The translations under genes and the position numbers were made by a program. The notes beneath the pieces were generated by a model. The model was not told the DNA's origin. It searched no databases and saw only the letters and a program-made list of their open reading frames with translations. A stretch of 64,000 nucleotides of DNA from positions 1 through 64,000 of the forward strand of contig NZ_JAIWNB010000031.1 in NCBI RefSeq assembly GCF_020215705.1, written 5' to 3'. Positions 32,463 through 41,044 of this stretch are shown here, piece by piece. Source of the stretch: Nonomuraea aurantiaca. Lineage in GTDB: Bacteria; Actinomycetota; Actinomycetes; Streptosporangiales; Streptosporangiaceae. How positions within the stretch are numbered: the stretch's first letter is position 1; every line of letters starts with the position of its first letter.

Positions 32463-33260
32463 TCAATGTCCCCCGGCCACGTAGATCACCTGGCCGCTGA
32501 CATTCCCGTTGGCCTCCGACCCCAGGAACAGCACGGTGTTGGCGACGTCCGCGGGTGTCGACACCTTGCCGACGGGGCGGTCCTGGTTGAGCATCCGCTT
32601 GATCCGCACGTCGTCGAGGCCGGCGAATCTCGCCTGCTTCTCCTCCGGGAAGCGGCGCAGGAAGCCCCTGCTCACGGTGGCCCCTGGAGCCACCACGTTG
32701 ACGAGGATCCCGTCGGGGGCCAGCTCGGTGGCCAGCGTGCGGCCGAGACCGTGCAGCGCCATCTTGCTCGACACGAACGCCTCGTCGCCGGTGGCCCCGC
32801 GGGTGACGATGTTCGCCGAGATGAGGATGATGCGGCCCCATCCCTGGCGCCGCATGGCCGGCAGGACGGCCTGCACGGTGTGGAAGGAGCCCTCGACGTC
32901 CGCGCGCAGCAGCGGCGACCACTCCTCGGGCGGGACGTCCTCGAAGGGCACGGGGGTGGTGCGGGTGCCGTCCTGCGCGGACGCGCTGAGCACGAGGACG
33001 TCGAGCCGCCCCCACTCGTCGATCACGGCGCCCACGGCCGAGCGGATGGCCGCCGGGTCGGTGAGGTCGTACTTCACCACCAGTGCCTGGCCGCCTCGAT
33101 CGCCGATGGCGCGCGCCAGCTCTTCCGCGCGTCCGGCATTGTTCCGGAAGGTCAGCGCGACGCGGGCACCTTCGGCCGCGAACGCCTCGGCCATGGCGGC
33201 TCCGATGGATCCGCTGCCTCCAGTGACCAGGACGACCTTGCCGGCGAGTCCGAGTTCCAT
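32463..33260 (-). CDS. SDR-family protein with Phe in place of the catalytic Tyr
   Basis: The protein has 265 residues. The cofactor motif TGGSGSIG and the overall FabG-like length are normal, and it ends with GQVIYVAGGH. The catalytic segment reads SANIVTRGATGDEAFVSSK: the Ser and Lys are present, but the Tyr of YxxxK is Phe (codon TTC). Without the Tyr, a classical hydride transfer is unlikely. It could be a non-redox cyclase, dehydratase or binding protein, or use a different acid. Several polyketide SDR relatives have lost redox chemistry, so a changed role is plausible. It is first in the operon with P450 2. Confidence 0.87.
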   Translation of the reverse strand: MELGLAGKVVLVTGGSGSIGAAMAEAFAAEGARVALTFRNNAGRAEELARAIGDRGGQALVVKYDLTDPAAIRSAVGAVIDEWGRLDVLVLSASAQDGTRTTPVPFEDVPPEEWSPLLRADVEGSFHTVQAVLPAMRRQGWGRIILISANIVTRGATGDEAFVSSKMALHGLGRTLATELAPDGILVNVVAPGATVSRGFLRRFPEEKQARFAGLDDVRIKRMLNQDRPVGKVSTPADVANTVLFLGSEANGNVSGQVIYVAGGH

Positions 33261-33344
33261 ACTGGCTCCCTTCAGTGTGTAGCGTCCCGGTCGGGCGTCG
33301 ATGTCTGCTCGAATCCGGCTGAAGCGGGCGATGTACGCATGGCG

Positions 33345-33827
33345 TCAGTAACGGGTCCCGGCGGTCGCGCTCTGGACCACCTGGAGCTGGTTGCCCTGGG
33401 TGTCGAAGGCGGTGCCGGTCCCCGACGCCTCCCACGAGTTGGCGGAGGTGAACTTGCCGTTCTGCTGCACGCGCACCTCGCCGACCCAGCGTCCGTCGTC
33501 GTCGGCGTACATGAAATGGCGGAAGGCGTACTGGAAGCCACCGGAGGTGAGGTGCCACGAGCCGAGGCTGAGGTGGCCCGCCCCGGTCGTCGTCCCGAAG
33601 AAGATGCCGTCGGCGACGAAGGCGAACAAGCCCGCTTCCGACGGAATGTTCGGGGACTGGAAGGTCACCTGGACCGCCCAGGTGCCGAGCAGCGGGATGA
33701 GCCGCCCCTCCTTCGTGCTGCTGTCGGCGGTGGCGGCCGTCGCCCCTCCGAGCAGGCCGAGGCCGACCAGCGGGGCGAGGGTCCCGCCGCGGCTGAGCAG
33801 GCTACGTCGATTCAGTTCCGTTCTCAT
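33345..33827 (-). CDS. Tat-exported small beta-barrel-like protein of unknown function
   Basis: The protein has 160 residues from ATG 33825-33827. It opens with NRRSLLSRGGTLAPLVG, a twin-arginine signal with a hydrophobic core and an A-x-A cleavage site (ATAATA), so it should be folded before export. The mature ~125 residues alternate strands (WAVQVTFQSPN, GSWHLTSGGFQYAFRHF), suggesting a lipocalin-like or nuclear-transport-factor-like barrel. I recognise no catalytic residue set. Such a barrel inside a polyketide cluster could bind the product outside the cell or cyclise a released precursor. Confidence 0.75.
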   Translation of the reverse strand: MRTELNRRSLLSRGGTLAPLVGLGLLGGATAATADSSTKEGRLIPLLGTWAVQVTFQSPNIPSEAGLFAFVADGIFFGTTTGAGHLSLGSWHLTSGGFQYAFRHFMYADDDGRWVGEVRVQQNGKFTSANSWEASGTGTAFDTQGNQLQVVQSATAGTRY

Positions 33828-34008
33828 GCGAACTCCTTCCGAACTCTGAGGCTCTCCTTTATCCGGCGGGCTGCTCGAGCGGCGGTCCAACCTGGATCGG
33901 CCGCCGCTCGGCCGCTGCCTGCTCGGTCCTCGAGGCGGACCTGTGAGCCTGAGCGCGCGGGCGCGGCCCGCCGCACTGATGAGGCCTCACAGAAGGGACA
34001 GCCTTGGC

Positions 34009-35037
34009 ATGAAGCTCGGTGTCAATCTCTCCTACCTCGACTCGGTGGAGGTCGCGCGGGAGGCCGAACGGCTCGGGTACGACGTCGCGGTCGTCCCGGA
34101 GGGGTTCCGCGCGGACGGCGCGACCGTCCTCGGTGCCGTGGCCACCGCGACCACGCGGATCGGCCTGGCCTCCGGCGTCTTCCAGATTCCCGGCCGCACG
34201 CCGGCGATGACCGCCCTGACCGCCTCGACGCTCGACGCCCTGTCCGGAGGCCGGTTCCGGCTCGGGCTCGGGGTGTCGAACCCGGACATCTCAGAGGGCT
34301 GGCACGGCGTCCCGTTCCGGCGGCCGCTCGGCCGTACCCGGGAGTACGTGGACATCGTGCGCCGCACGCTCGCCCGCGAGCCGGTCACCCACGACGGCGC
34401 GCACTTCCGGCTCCCGCCCGAGGGGTGCACGGCGACGCCGTTGCGGCTGTACAGCGAGCCCGTGGCCGAGCGGATCCCGATCTATCTCGCCGCCGTCGCG
34501 CCAGGCGGCCTCGAGCTGGCCGGTGAGATCGCCGACGGCTGGCTGGGCGCGTTCTCCCCGCCGGACGAGCTGCCGAAGACCATCGAGTCGCTGCGCGCCG
34601 GCAGGCTGCGCGCCGGGCTGCCGCTCGCCGGGTTCGAGGTGCTCTGCGGGATCCCCATGGCGCTGGGCGCCGACGTCGAGGCGTCCGCCACGCCGATCCG
34701 GGGTTACCTGTCGCACTTCCTCGGCATGGGCGGCCGCAGCCGCAACGTCTACCTGTCGCTCTTCGAGCGGATGGGGTACGGCCGCGAGACCGGCGTCGTG
34801 CACGAACGCATGGCCGCGGGCGACCCGCACGGCGCCGCCGCGGCGGTGCCGGCCGGCCTGGTGGACCGCATCTCACTCCTCGGCACCCCGGACCGGATCG
34901 CCGCCCGGATGCGGGCGTACGCGGAGCAGGGCATCACCACCCTGGTGATCTCACCCTTCGGCGGTACGACGGCCGAGCGGATCCAGATCCTGCGGATCGC
35001 CGCGACGGCGCTCGGCCTAGCCGGCCTCGCGGCCTGA
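34009..35037 (+). CDS. LLM-class (luciferase-like) oxidoreductase, second copy
   Basis: The protein has 342 residues from ATG 34009; AAGGGA lies ten bases upstream. Typical LLM segments are present: MKLGVNLSYLDSVEVAREAE, ALSGGRFRLGLGVSNP and PIYLAAVAPGGLELAGEIAD. It needs F420H2 or FMNH2. It is longer than and different from the 23940 enzyme, so the two likely catalyse separate steps. It is followed by an MFS exporter after 5 bp. Confidence 0.88.
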   Translation: MKLGVNLSYLDSVEVAREAERLGYDVAVVPEGFRADGATVLGAVATATTRIGLASGVFQIPGRTPAMTALTASTLDALSGGRFRLGLGVSNPDISEGWHGVPFRRPLGRTREYVDIVRRTLAREPVTHDGAHFRLPPEGCTATPLRLYSEPVAERIPIYLAAVAPGGLELAGEIADGWLGAFSPPDELPKTIESLRAGRLRAGLPLAGFEVLCGIPMALGADVEASATPIRGYLSHFLGMGGRSRNVYLSLFERMGYGRETGVVHERMAAGDPHGAAAAVPAGLVDRISLLGTPDRIAARMRAYAEQGITTLVISPFGGTTAERIQILRIAATALGLAGLAA

Positions 35038-35042
35038 CCGCC

Positions 35043-36686
35043 ATGGGCGCCCGCGAGAAGAGCCGGTGGGGGACCGCGCTGCGCGGGCTGCGCGGCAACC
35101 CCTGGGCGGTCATGACGACCACCTGCCTCGGATACTTCATCACGATCCTGAACTCCACATCGGTCAGCATCGCCGTCCCGGAGATCCAGACCGGCCTCGG
35201 TGCGAGTCTCAGCGAGGTGCTGTGGGTGGTCGGCGGCTACGTGCTGGCCCTCGCGGTGCTGACCGTCACCGCCGGCCGGCTGGGAGACGTGGCCGGCCCT
35301 CGGAACGTGTTCCTGGCCGGGATGGTGGTGTTCGCCATCGCCTCGGCACTGTGCGGGTTCGCCCAGTCGCCGTGGCAGCTCATCGCCGCCCGCCTGCTTC
35401 AGGGCGTCGGCGCCGCGCTGATCATCCCGCAGACGCTCACGATGATGACCCTCGTCTTCCCGCCGGAGCGGCGGGGGCGGGCCAGCGCGGTGTGGGGTGT
35501 GACCGCCGGGCTGGCCGGCGTGGCGGGTCCGACGCTCGGCGGCCTGCTGGTCTCCACCGCCGGCTGGCGCTCGGTCTTCGCCGTGAACCTGCCGGTCGGC
35601 GTGCTGATCGTGGTGCTCACCCTGCTGGTGGTCCCGCCCGGGCACGCCCGGCGGGCCAGGCGGCTGAACGCGATGGGGGCGGCCCTGGCCGGCGCGGGGC
35701 TGGGCGCGATCACGTTCGGTCTGCTGGAGGGCAGGAACTACGGCTGGGGCACGGTCGTGTCGTTCGTGACCGTGCCGATGGTCATCGTGGTGGGATGCCT
35801 GCTCCTGGCCGGGTTCGTGATCCACCAGCACCGGGCGCGGGAGCCGCTGGTGCCGACGAGGTTGTTCGCCGACCGGACGTTCACGCTGATGACCGTCTCC
35901 ATGGCGGCCGTCTCGATGTGCGTGATCACGCTCTCGCTGACCATGACGCTCTACTTGCAGACGGTGCTCGGCATGCCGGCCGCGCAGGCCGGGCTCACGC
36001 TGGCGCCGTGGGCGCTGGGCATGACGTTCGGGTTCCCCGTCACGAGCCGCCTGGTCGACCGGTTCGGCGGCGAGCGGGTGCTGCTGGGCGGGCTGACCGT
36101 GTACGCCGCCGCCCTCACCGCCGTCGGGCTGCTCTGCCGGCCGGGCGTGGGCGGGCACCTGCTCATGGTGCCGCTGGCGGTCGCCGGCCTGTCGCAGTCC
36201 GCGGCGTTCGGCCCGATCACCTCGCTAGCGATGCGGGATGTCGGCGCCGACCTGGCGGGGGCCGCCTCCGGGGTGTTCAACACGATCCGCCAGACCGGGA
36301 CGCTGATCGGGGTCTCCGTGCTGGGCACGGTGCTGCAGGCCCGGCTGAACGGCGGCATCGGGGAGGCGGTCAGGCAGGCCGCCGGGCCGTTGCCCGCCCA
36401 GTACCGCGGCCCGTTCGCCGAGGCGGTGGCCGGGGCGGCCGCCCGCGGCGAGGGAGCCGCGATCGTGGTGCCGCCCGGCGTGCCCGGCGAGACGGCGGAG
36501 CGGATGCGGACGCTCGCCGAGGCCGCGTACGGGGCCGCGTTCGGCTCGGCGGTCAGGTTCACGCTGCTGGTCTGCGCCGCGAGCGTGGTGCTCGCGGCGC
36601 TGGGCTCCTACCTGAACGGGCGGGCCCGGGCCATCAGTGCGGAACCCGCCCCACAGCCAGATGCAAGTCGGTCCCCGTCGGCGTGA
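35043..36686 (+). CDS. DHA2-family MFS drug exporter (14 helices)
   Basis: The protein has 547 residues. It has motif A (GRLGDVAGPR), motif C (RLLQGVGAALIIPQTL) and about 14 predicted hydrophobic helices, the DHA2/QacA plan. Proton-driven efflux of the polyketide, and so self-resistance, is the obvious role. Its last 53 bp overlap the convergent O-methyltransferase gene. A second transporter of a different type is at 53970. Confidence 0.93.
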   Translation: MGAREKSRWGTALRGLRGNPWAVMTTTCLGYFITILNSTSVSIAVPEIQTGLGASLSEVLWVVGGYVLALAVLTVTAGRLGDVAGPRNVFLAGMVVFAIASALCGFAQSPWQLIAARLLQGVGAALIIPQTLTMMTLVFPPERRGRASAVWGVTAGLAGVAGPTLGGLLVSTAGWRSVFAVNLPVGVLIVVLTLLVVPPGHARRARRLNAMGAALAGAGLGAITFGLLEGRNYGWGTVVSFVTVPMVIVVGCLLLAGFVIHQHRAREPLVPTRLFADRTFTLMTVSMAAVSMCVITLSLTMTLYLQTVLGMPAAQAGLTLAPWALGMTFGFPVTSRLVDRFGGERVLLGGLTVYAAALTAVGLLCRPGVGGHLLMVPLAVAGLSQSAAFGPITSLAMRDVGADLAGAASGVFNTIRQTGTLIGVSVLGTVLQARLNGGIGEAVRQAAGPLPAQYRGPFAEAVAGAAARGEGAAIVVPPGVPGETAERMRTLAEAAYGAAFGSAVRFTLLVCAASVVLAALGSYLNGRARAISAEPAPQPDASRSPSA

Positions 36687-37653
36687 TGCCGGCGAACTCC
36701 AGGCCGGCTCGCTTGAACAGGGCGGCGTAGTCCTGCTCGGTGCGCTCCTTGCCGCCCATGACCAGCAGCATGTGCAGGTCCATCGACGGCACGAACTTGC
36801 TCTCCGGCGGGTCCTGCAGCAACGGGTCGGCAATGACGATCCGCGCCCCCGGCTTCGCCGAGGCCGCCACGTTGCGAAGGATCTGCTCGCAGTCGTCGTC
36901 CTCGTACATGTGCAGCGTCAGCTTGAACACGTACAGGTCGGCGCTGAAGGGCACCTCGCGGAAGTAGTCGCCGGTCACCAGCGCGCAGCGGTCGGAGAAC
37001 GGGCCGGACAGCAGTTCGTCGTCGACCACGGCCAGCGTGGCCTCGGTGTCGAACCAGACTCCGGACAGGCGCGGGGCGTGCTCCAGGATCGCGCGCAGCA
37101 GCGTCCCCTCCCCCGCGCCCATGTCGGCGACGGTATGGGCCTCCTCCAGGGGCAGCGCGCGCACCAGCTTCGGGTTCATCTGGTCCGACCAGGACGTCAT
37201 CCCGCGGAACATCCTCGCCTGCGCCTCGGGGTGGTCCTTGAGATAGCCGAAGAAGTCGGTGCCGAAGACGTCGGGGAACAGGCACTTGCCGGCGCGGACC
37301 GCGTCGGCGAGTTTGCCCCACATCACCCAGCCCCAGTCGGACGGGGTGAGCAAGGTGTCGATCAGGCCGCCAGGGGCGTCCCTGCGCATCGAGCGGGACA
37401 TGTCCGTGTGCGCGTACGTGTCCGGAGTCACCTGCTCGAAGATGCCGTACGCGACGAGCGCGCGCAGCAGGCGGGCCAGTGCCTTCGGCTCGGCCGCGAC
37501 CCGCGCGGCGATCTCGACTACCGGCGTGGGCCCGTCGCCGACCGCGTCGGCCAGACCCAGCTCCGCCGCTGCCCGCACGATCGCGGCGTCGTGCACCGAG
37601 TTGGACAGACGGCGAACCCTGGCCGCGGGAGACGATTCCATGCTGCTGCTCAT
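36634..37653 (-). CDS. SAM-dependent O-methyltransferase 3
   Basis: The protein has 339 residues. The winged N-terminus (PKALARLLRALVAYGIF) precedes the SAM motif VADMGAGEGTLLRAIL; the usual catalytic HD is found as LHMYED. The change from the common HDW/HDY motif (compare the other two copies) is worth noting but the His is kept. It is alone on the minus strand, convergent with the MFS gene, which it overlaps by 53 bp, and divergent from P450 3 across a ~170-bp gap. Confidence 0.92.
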   Translation of the reverse strand: MSSSMESSPAARVRRLSNSVHDAAIVRAAAELGLADAVGDGPTPVVEIAARVAAEPKALARLLRALVAYGIFEQVTPDTYAHTDMSRSMRRDAPGGLIDTLLTPSDWGWVMWGKLADAVRAGKCLFPDVFGTDFFGYLKDHPEAQARMFRGMTSWSDQMNPKLVRALPLEEAHTVADMGAGEGTLLRAILEHAPRLSGVWFDTEATLAVVDDELLSGPFSDRCALVTGDYFREVPFSADLYVFKLTLHMYEDDDCEQILRNVAASAKPGARIVIADPLLQDPPESKFVPSMDLHMLLVMGGKERTEQDYAALFKRAGLEFAGITPTGTDLHLAVGRVPH

Positions 37654-37822
37654 TTCCGCTTCCTCTCACCACCCGGTGTGGTCGATGTGCTCGCTCATGC
37701 TGTGCTTGGCCGCTCGAGCGCGGAGCGAGACCAGGACGAGAGTCCAGCGCCGCTTGCGGGCGCCTTGAGCCACCCCGCCCATCGTCATGGGTGACGACAT
37801 CTCGGAGAGCAGGAGACCACCG

Positions 37823-38953
37823 ATGACTCTCAAGTTCCCGTTCGACTGGCCGCCCGGGGCACAACCGCCGGAGGAACTCGCCACGCTGCGGGACGAGCCG
37901 GTGGTGCGGGCGGTCATGCCGAGCGGCGACCCGGTCTGGCTGGTGACGCGCTACGCGGACGTCCGGGCGGTGCTGTCGGACCAGCGCCTGAGCCGCAACC
38001 GGGAGCGCCCCGGCGCGCCGCGCATGACCGCGGCGGCGCGGACCAAGATGTTCCAGAACCCGAAGATCGACCGGGATCCGCCCGAGCACACCCGCATGCG
38101 CCGGCTGATGACCAAGGCGTTCACCCCGGCGCGGATCGAGCGGCTGGGCCCCTATGTGGAGGAGGTGGTGGCGGAGCTGCTGGACCGCTGGCGCAAGCCG
38201 CCGGTGGACCTCGTCGCCGAGTTCGCCCTCCCTCTGACGCTGCGGGTCATCTGCCGCCTGCTCGGCGTCCCGGTGGCCGACCAGGAGCGCTTCCGCACCG
38301 GGCTGGGCGAGGCGTGGCAGTACATCGGCGAGCTGATCGAGGTCAAGCGGGCGAACCCGGGCGACGATCTGATCAGCGAGCTGATCGGGGTGCACGACGA
38401 CCAGGACGGGCGGCTGAGCACGCACGAGCTGCACGTCTGGTGCACCGTGCTGCTGATGGCCGGGCACGAGACGACCGCGGCGCAGATCGGCAGCGGGGCG
38501 GTGCTCCTCATGCGGCACCCCGACCAGCTCGCCCTGCTGCGCTCCGAGCCGGAGCGGATCCCTGACGCGGTGGAGGAGTTGCTCCGCTTCCAGGTGGCCG
38601 GCCACTCGCTGTCGATGCTGCGGTACGTCACGGAGGACATCGAGATCGGCGGGGTCACCGTACCGGCTGGCTCCGGCGTGGTGCCGGTGCTGGAGTCCGC
38701 CAACTTCGACGAGTCGGTCTTCCCCAGCCCGCTGCGCCTCGACATCACCAGGGACGCGCGGGACCAGATCGCCTTCAGCGCCGGCCCGCACTACTGCCTG
38801 GGCGCGGCGCTGGCCAGGCTCGAACTGCGGATCGCGTTCGCCGCGCTGATCGAGCGCTTCCCGGACCTGCGGCTCGCGGTCGACGCCGCCGAGCTCAGGC
38901 ACCACGACAACCCACTCGAACTCGGCTTCGTCGAGGTTCCCGTCACCTGGTGA
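37823..38953 (+). CDS. Cytochrome P450 3
   Basis: The protein has 376 residues from ATG 37823 (AGGAG eight bases upstream); an in-frame ATG at 37787 lacks such a site. The I-helix is LMAGHETTAAQ, the ExxR motif is EELLRF, and the heme loop is FSAGPHYCLGAALARLE. Its sequence is closer to P450 1 than to P450 2. No ferredoxin adjoins it; one of the two cluster ferredoxins could serve. The carbamoyltransferase follows in the same operon, so it may introduce the hydroxyl that is then carbamoylated. That link is inference. Confidence 0.94.
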   Translation: MTLKFPFDWPPGAQPPEELATLRDEPVVRAVMPSGDPVWLVTRYADVRAVLSDQRLSRNRERPGAPRMTAAARTKMFQNPKIDRDPPEHTRMRRLMTKAFTPARIERLGPYVEEVVAELLDRWRKPPVDLVAEFALPLTLRVICRLLGVPVADQERFRTGLGEAWQYIGELIEVKRANPGDDLISELIGVHDDQDGRLSTHELHVWCTVLLMAGHETTAAQIGSGAVLLMRHPDQLALLRSEPERIPDAVEELLRFQVAGHSLSMLRYVTEDIEIGGVTVPAGSGVVPVLESANFDESVFPSPLRLDITRDARDQIAFSAGPHYCLGAALARLELRIAFAALIERFPDLRLAVDAAELRHHDNPLELGFVEVPVTW

Positions 38954-38967
38954 CCAGTGGAGGAAAA

Positions 38968-40968
38968 ATGCGAGACGGCTACTACCTTTCGAGCTATCTG
39001 ACCATCCCGGGCTTGCACCGGCTGGCGATGGTGTCCTACCGGCACGACAACAACGTATCGCTGTGGCACAAGGAGGGATCGGAGATCAAGCTCCTCGGTC
39101 ACTGGGAGTTCGAGCGGCTGAGCGGCTTGAAACATCATCGGACACCGTTCCTCGGCATGGAGGATCTGCGCCGGTTCGTGAACGGCCTGATCGGCGCCTT
39201 CGGGGTGTCGCTCGACGACATGAACGAGGTGTGGGGCACTCCGGGCCTCGCCACCACCGACGACTACCACTTTGTCGCCGAATATCCGGATATCTCGTTC
39301 CACAGCGTGGCGCACCTCTACAGCGCGATGCTCCTGGACAGCGAGACGTTCTTCGAGGGCGACATCCTCGGGCTCGCCGTGGACGGCGGGCCGGACCGCC
39401 TGCTCGACCAGCGGTACAAGCGCTTCTGGTTCACCGGCGCGGTGAGCCGCCGCGGCGTCGTCGAGACCTTCCCCGTCGCCTCGCCCGGCCTGCTCTACAG
39501 CACCGCCAAGAACCGGTTCAAGATGCGCGAGGGCACGCTGATGGCACTGGCGACGGCCACCACGGCGACCGGGCAGTGCGACCGCGAGAGCATCCTCGAC
39601 AAGTTCGAGTTCACCGGCCTGGCCGCGCTGGAGAACGCGCCCCTCGCGTTGGACGAGATCGTCTCCGAAGTACGCGCGACGTCGACCGTCGACCCGGATT
39701 TCACCGAGGAGGAGAGCTTCGTCAGCGCCGTGATGAAGGAGGTCCAGGCGGTCTCGGTGATGAGCATGGAGCGGAACATCGACACCGCTCTGGAGAAGTT
39801 CCGTCTCGACCCGGCCGGGACCCACCTCGCGCTGGCCGGCGGCTACGCCCTGAACTGCCCGACCAACAGTCACCTGATGGCCAAGTACGGCTTTCGCGGG
39901 CTGCTCGCGCCGCCGTGCGTGGACGACGGCGGCCAGGCCGTCGGCATCGGCCTGGCCGCCTTCCACAAGAAGAGCGAAGGCCGGCGGTTCTCCTTCCGCT
40001 TCCCCGGCGCCTACCTCGGGCGCTCGGACAACGGTCTCGACGGCGCCCTGGCGGAGTTCGAGGAGTTCGTGGCCGACGTCTCCGACCTCGACTACGACAC
40101 CGCGGTGCGGGACATCCTCGCCGAGCCCGTGGCCTGGTTCGACGGGCGCTCGGAGATCGGGCCGCGGGCGCTGGGCAACCGCAGCCTGATCGGCGACCCG
40201 ACCTCGCGGGCGGCCAAGGACGCGCTCAACCAGTTCAAGCTACGCGAGTGGTGGCGGCCGGTCGCGCCGGTGGTGCTGGAGGACCACCTCGAGAAGTGGT
40301 TCGAGGACAGCAGGCCCTCGCCGTACATGCTGGAGACCTTCACGATCCGTGAGGACCGCCGCTCCCGCATCCCGGCGGTCGCGCACCTCGACTACTCCGC
40401 CAGGGTCCAGTCGCTCAACGCCGAGCAGAACCCGCGGCTGCACGCGCTGCTGACCGCCTTCCATGGGCACACCGGCGTGCCGATGCTCTGCAACACCTCG
40501 CTGAACGACAAGGGCGAGCCGATCATCGACACGATCCGCGAGGCGATCAACTTCTGCTTGCGCAGGAGGATCAGCGTCGGCTACTTCAACGGCCGCAGGG
40601 TGGCCTTCCGCAACTTCGACTCCTACCCGGCGGACGGGCCGTACCCGCGTACGACGGAACCCTTCACCGAGATCACGGAGAGCCGGGCCCAGGCCGTGCA
40701 CGCCGAGCTGAACCCGCACGGCCTGCCCGAGCTGTACCTGCACGTGTTGTTCCTCGACCTCTCCCTGAGCGAGAAGTTCGACCTGCGGGTGGAGGAGGAG
40801 GCGGCGGCCGCGTTCGAGGCGGTGGACAGCCGGCTGCGCGCCGACCCCTCGTTGCGGCAGGCCGCCGAGCGCAGCATGCGCCGCGCGGAGCAGCGGTTCA
40901 CCAAGTTCGGTCCGGACGCGCTGCTCAACCTGGAGCTGGGCGCCGTCCGCCAGATCACCGGCGCGTGA
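38968..40968 (+). CDS. O-carbamoyltransferase (NodU/CmcH/TobZ family)
   Basis: The protein has 666 residues from ATG 38968, just after GGAGGAAAA. The N-terminal Kae1-like domain has FHSVAHLYSAML (HxxxH metal site) and a LAVDGGPD segment; the C-terminal domain has SEIGPRALGNRSLIGDP, the carbamoyl-phosphate-binding region. The family makes carbamoyl-adenylate from carbamoyl phosphate and ATP and moves it to a hydroxyl. Family members normally start with an HDSS/HDAS-like motif; here it reads YRHDNNVSLW, a variation. Carbamoylation of an aromatic type II polyketide is uncommon, so this is a useful clue to the product. Confidence 0.92.
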   Translation: MRDGYYLSSYLTIPGLHRLAMVSYRHDNNVSLWHKEGSEIKLLGHWEFERLSGLKHHRTPFLGMEDLRRFVNGLIGAFGVSLDDMNEVWGTPGLATTDDYHFVAEYPDISFHSVAHLYSAMLLDSETFFEGDILGLAVDGGPDRLLDQRYKRFWFTGAVSRRGVVETFPVASPGLLYSTAKNRFKMREGTLMALATATTATGQCDRESILDKFEFTGLAALENAPLALDEIVSEVRATSTVDPDFTEEESFVSAVMKEVQAVSVMSMERNIDTALEKFRLDPAGTHLALAGGYALNCPTNSHLMAKYGFRGLLAPPCVDDGGQAVGIGLAAFHKKSEGRRFSFRFPGAYLGRSDNGLDGALAEFEEFVADVSDLDYDTAVRDILAEPVAWFDGRSEIGPRALGNRSLIGDPTSRAAKDALNQFKLREWWRPVAPVVLEDHLEKWFEDSRPSPYMLETFTIREDRRSRIPAVAHLDYSARVQSLNAEQNPRLHALLTAFHGHTGVPMLCNTSLNDKGEPIIDTIREAINFCLRRRISVGYFNGRRVAFRNFDSYPADGPYPRTTEPFTEITESRAQAVHAELNPHGLPELYLHVLFLDLSLSEKFDLRVEEEAAAAFEAVDSRLRADPSLRQAAERSMRRAEQRFTKFGPDALLNLELGAVRQITGA

Positions 40969-41008
40969 GCGACCTGGCGGGCTCGACCGGCGTCCGTGCC
41001 GGGCCCCG

Positions 41009-41044
41009 GTGACGGGCGTCAGTGACGGGCGTCAGTGACGGGCG
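41009..41044. repeat. Three tandem copies of a 13-bp unit
   Basis: The unit GTGACGGGCGTCA occurs at 41009-41021 and 41022-41034, with a third copy (first ten bases plus variation) at 41035-41047. The repeat spans the stop codon of the glycosyltransferase (41032-41034) between convergent genes. It could be slippage or a regulatory site; the location favours slippage. Confidence 0.6.

Noticed and set aside
29960..32500. 846-codon plus-strand frame
   Set aside because: It runs antisense through the epimerase, ferredoxin and P450 genes; composition is typical of shadow frames.
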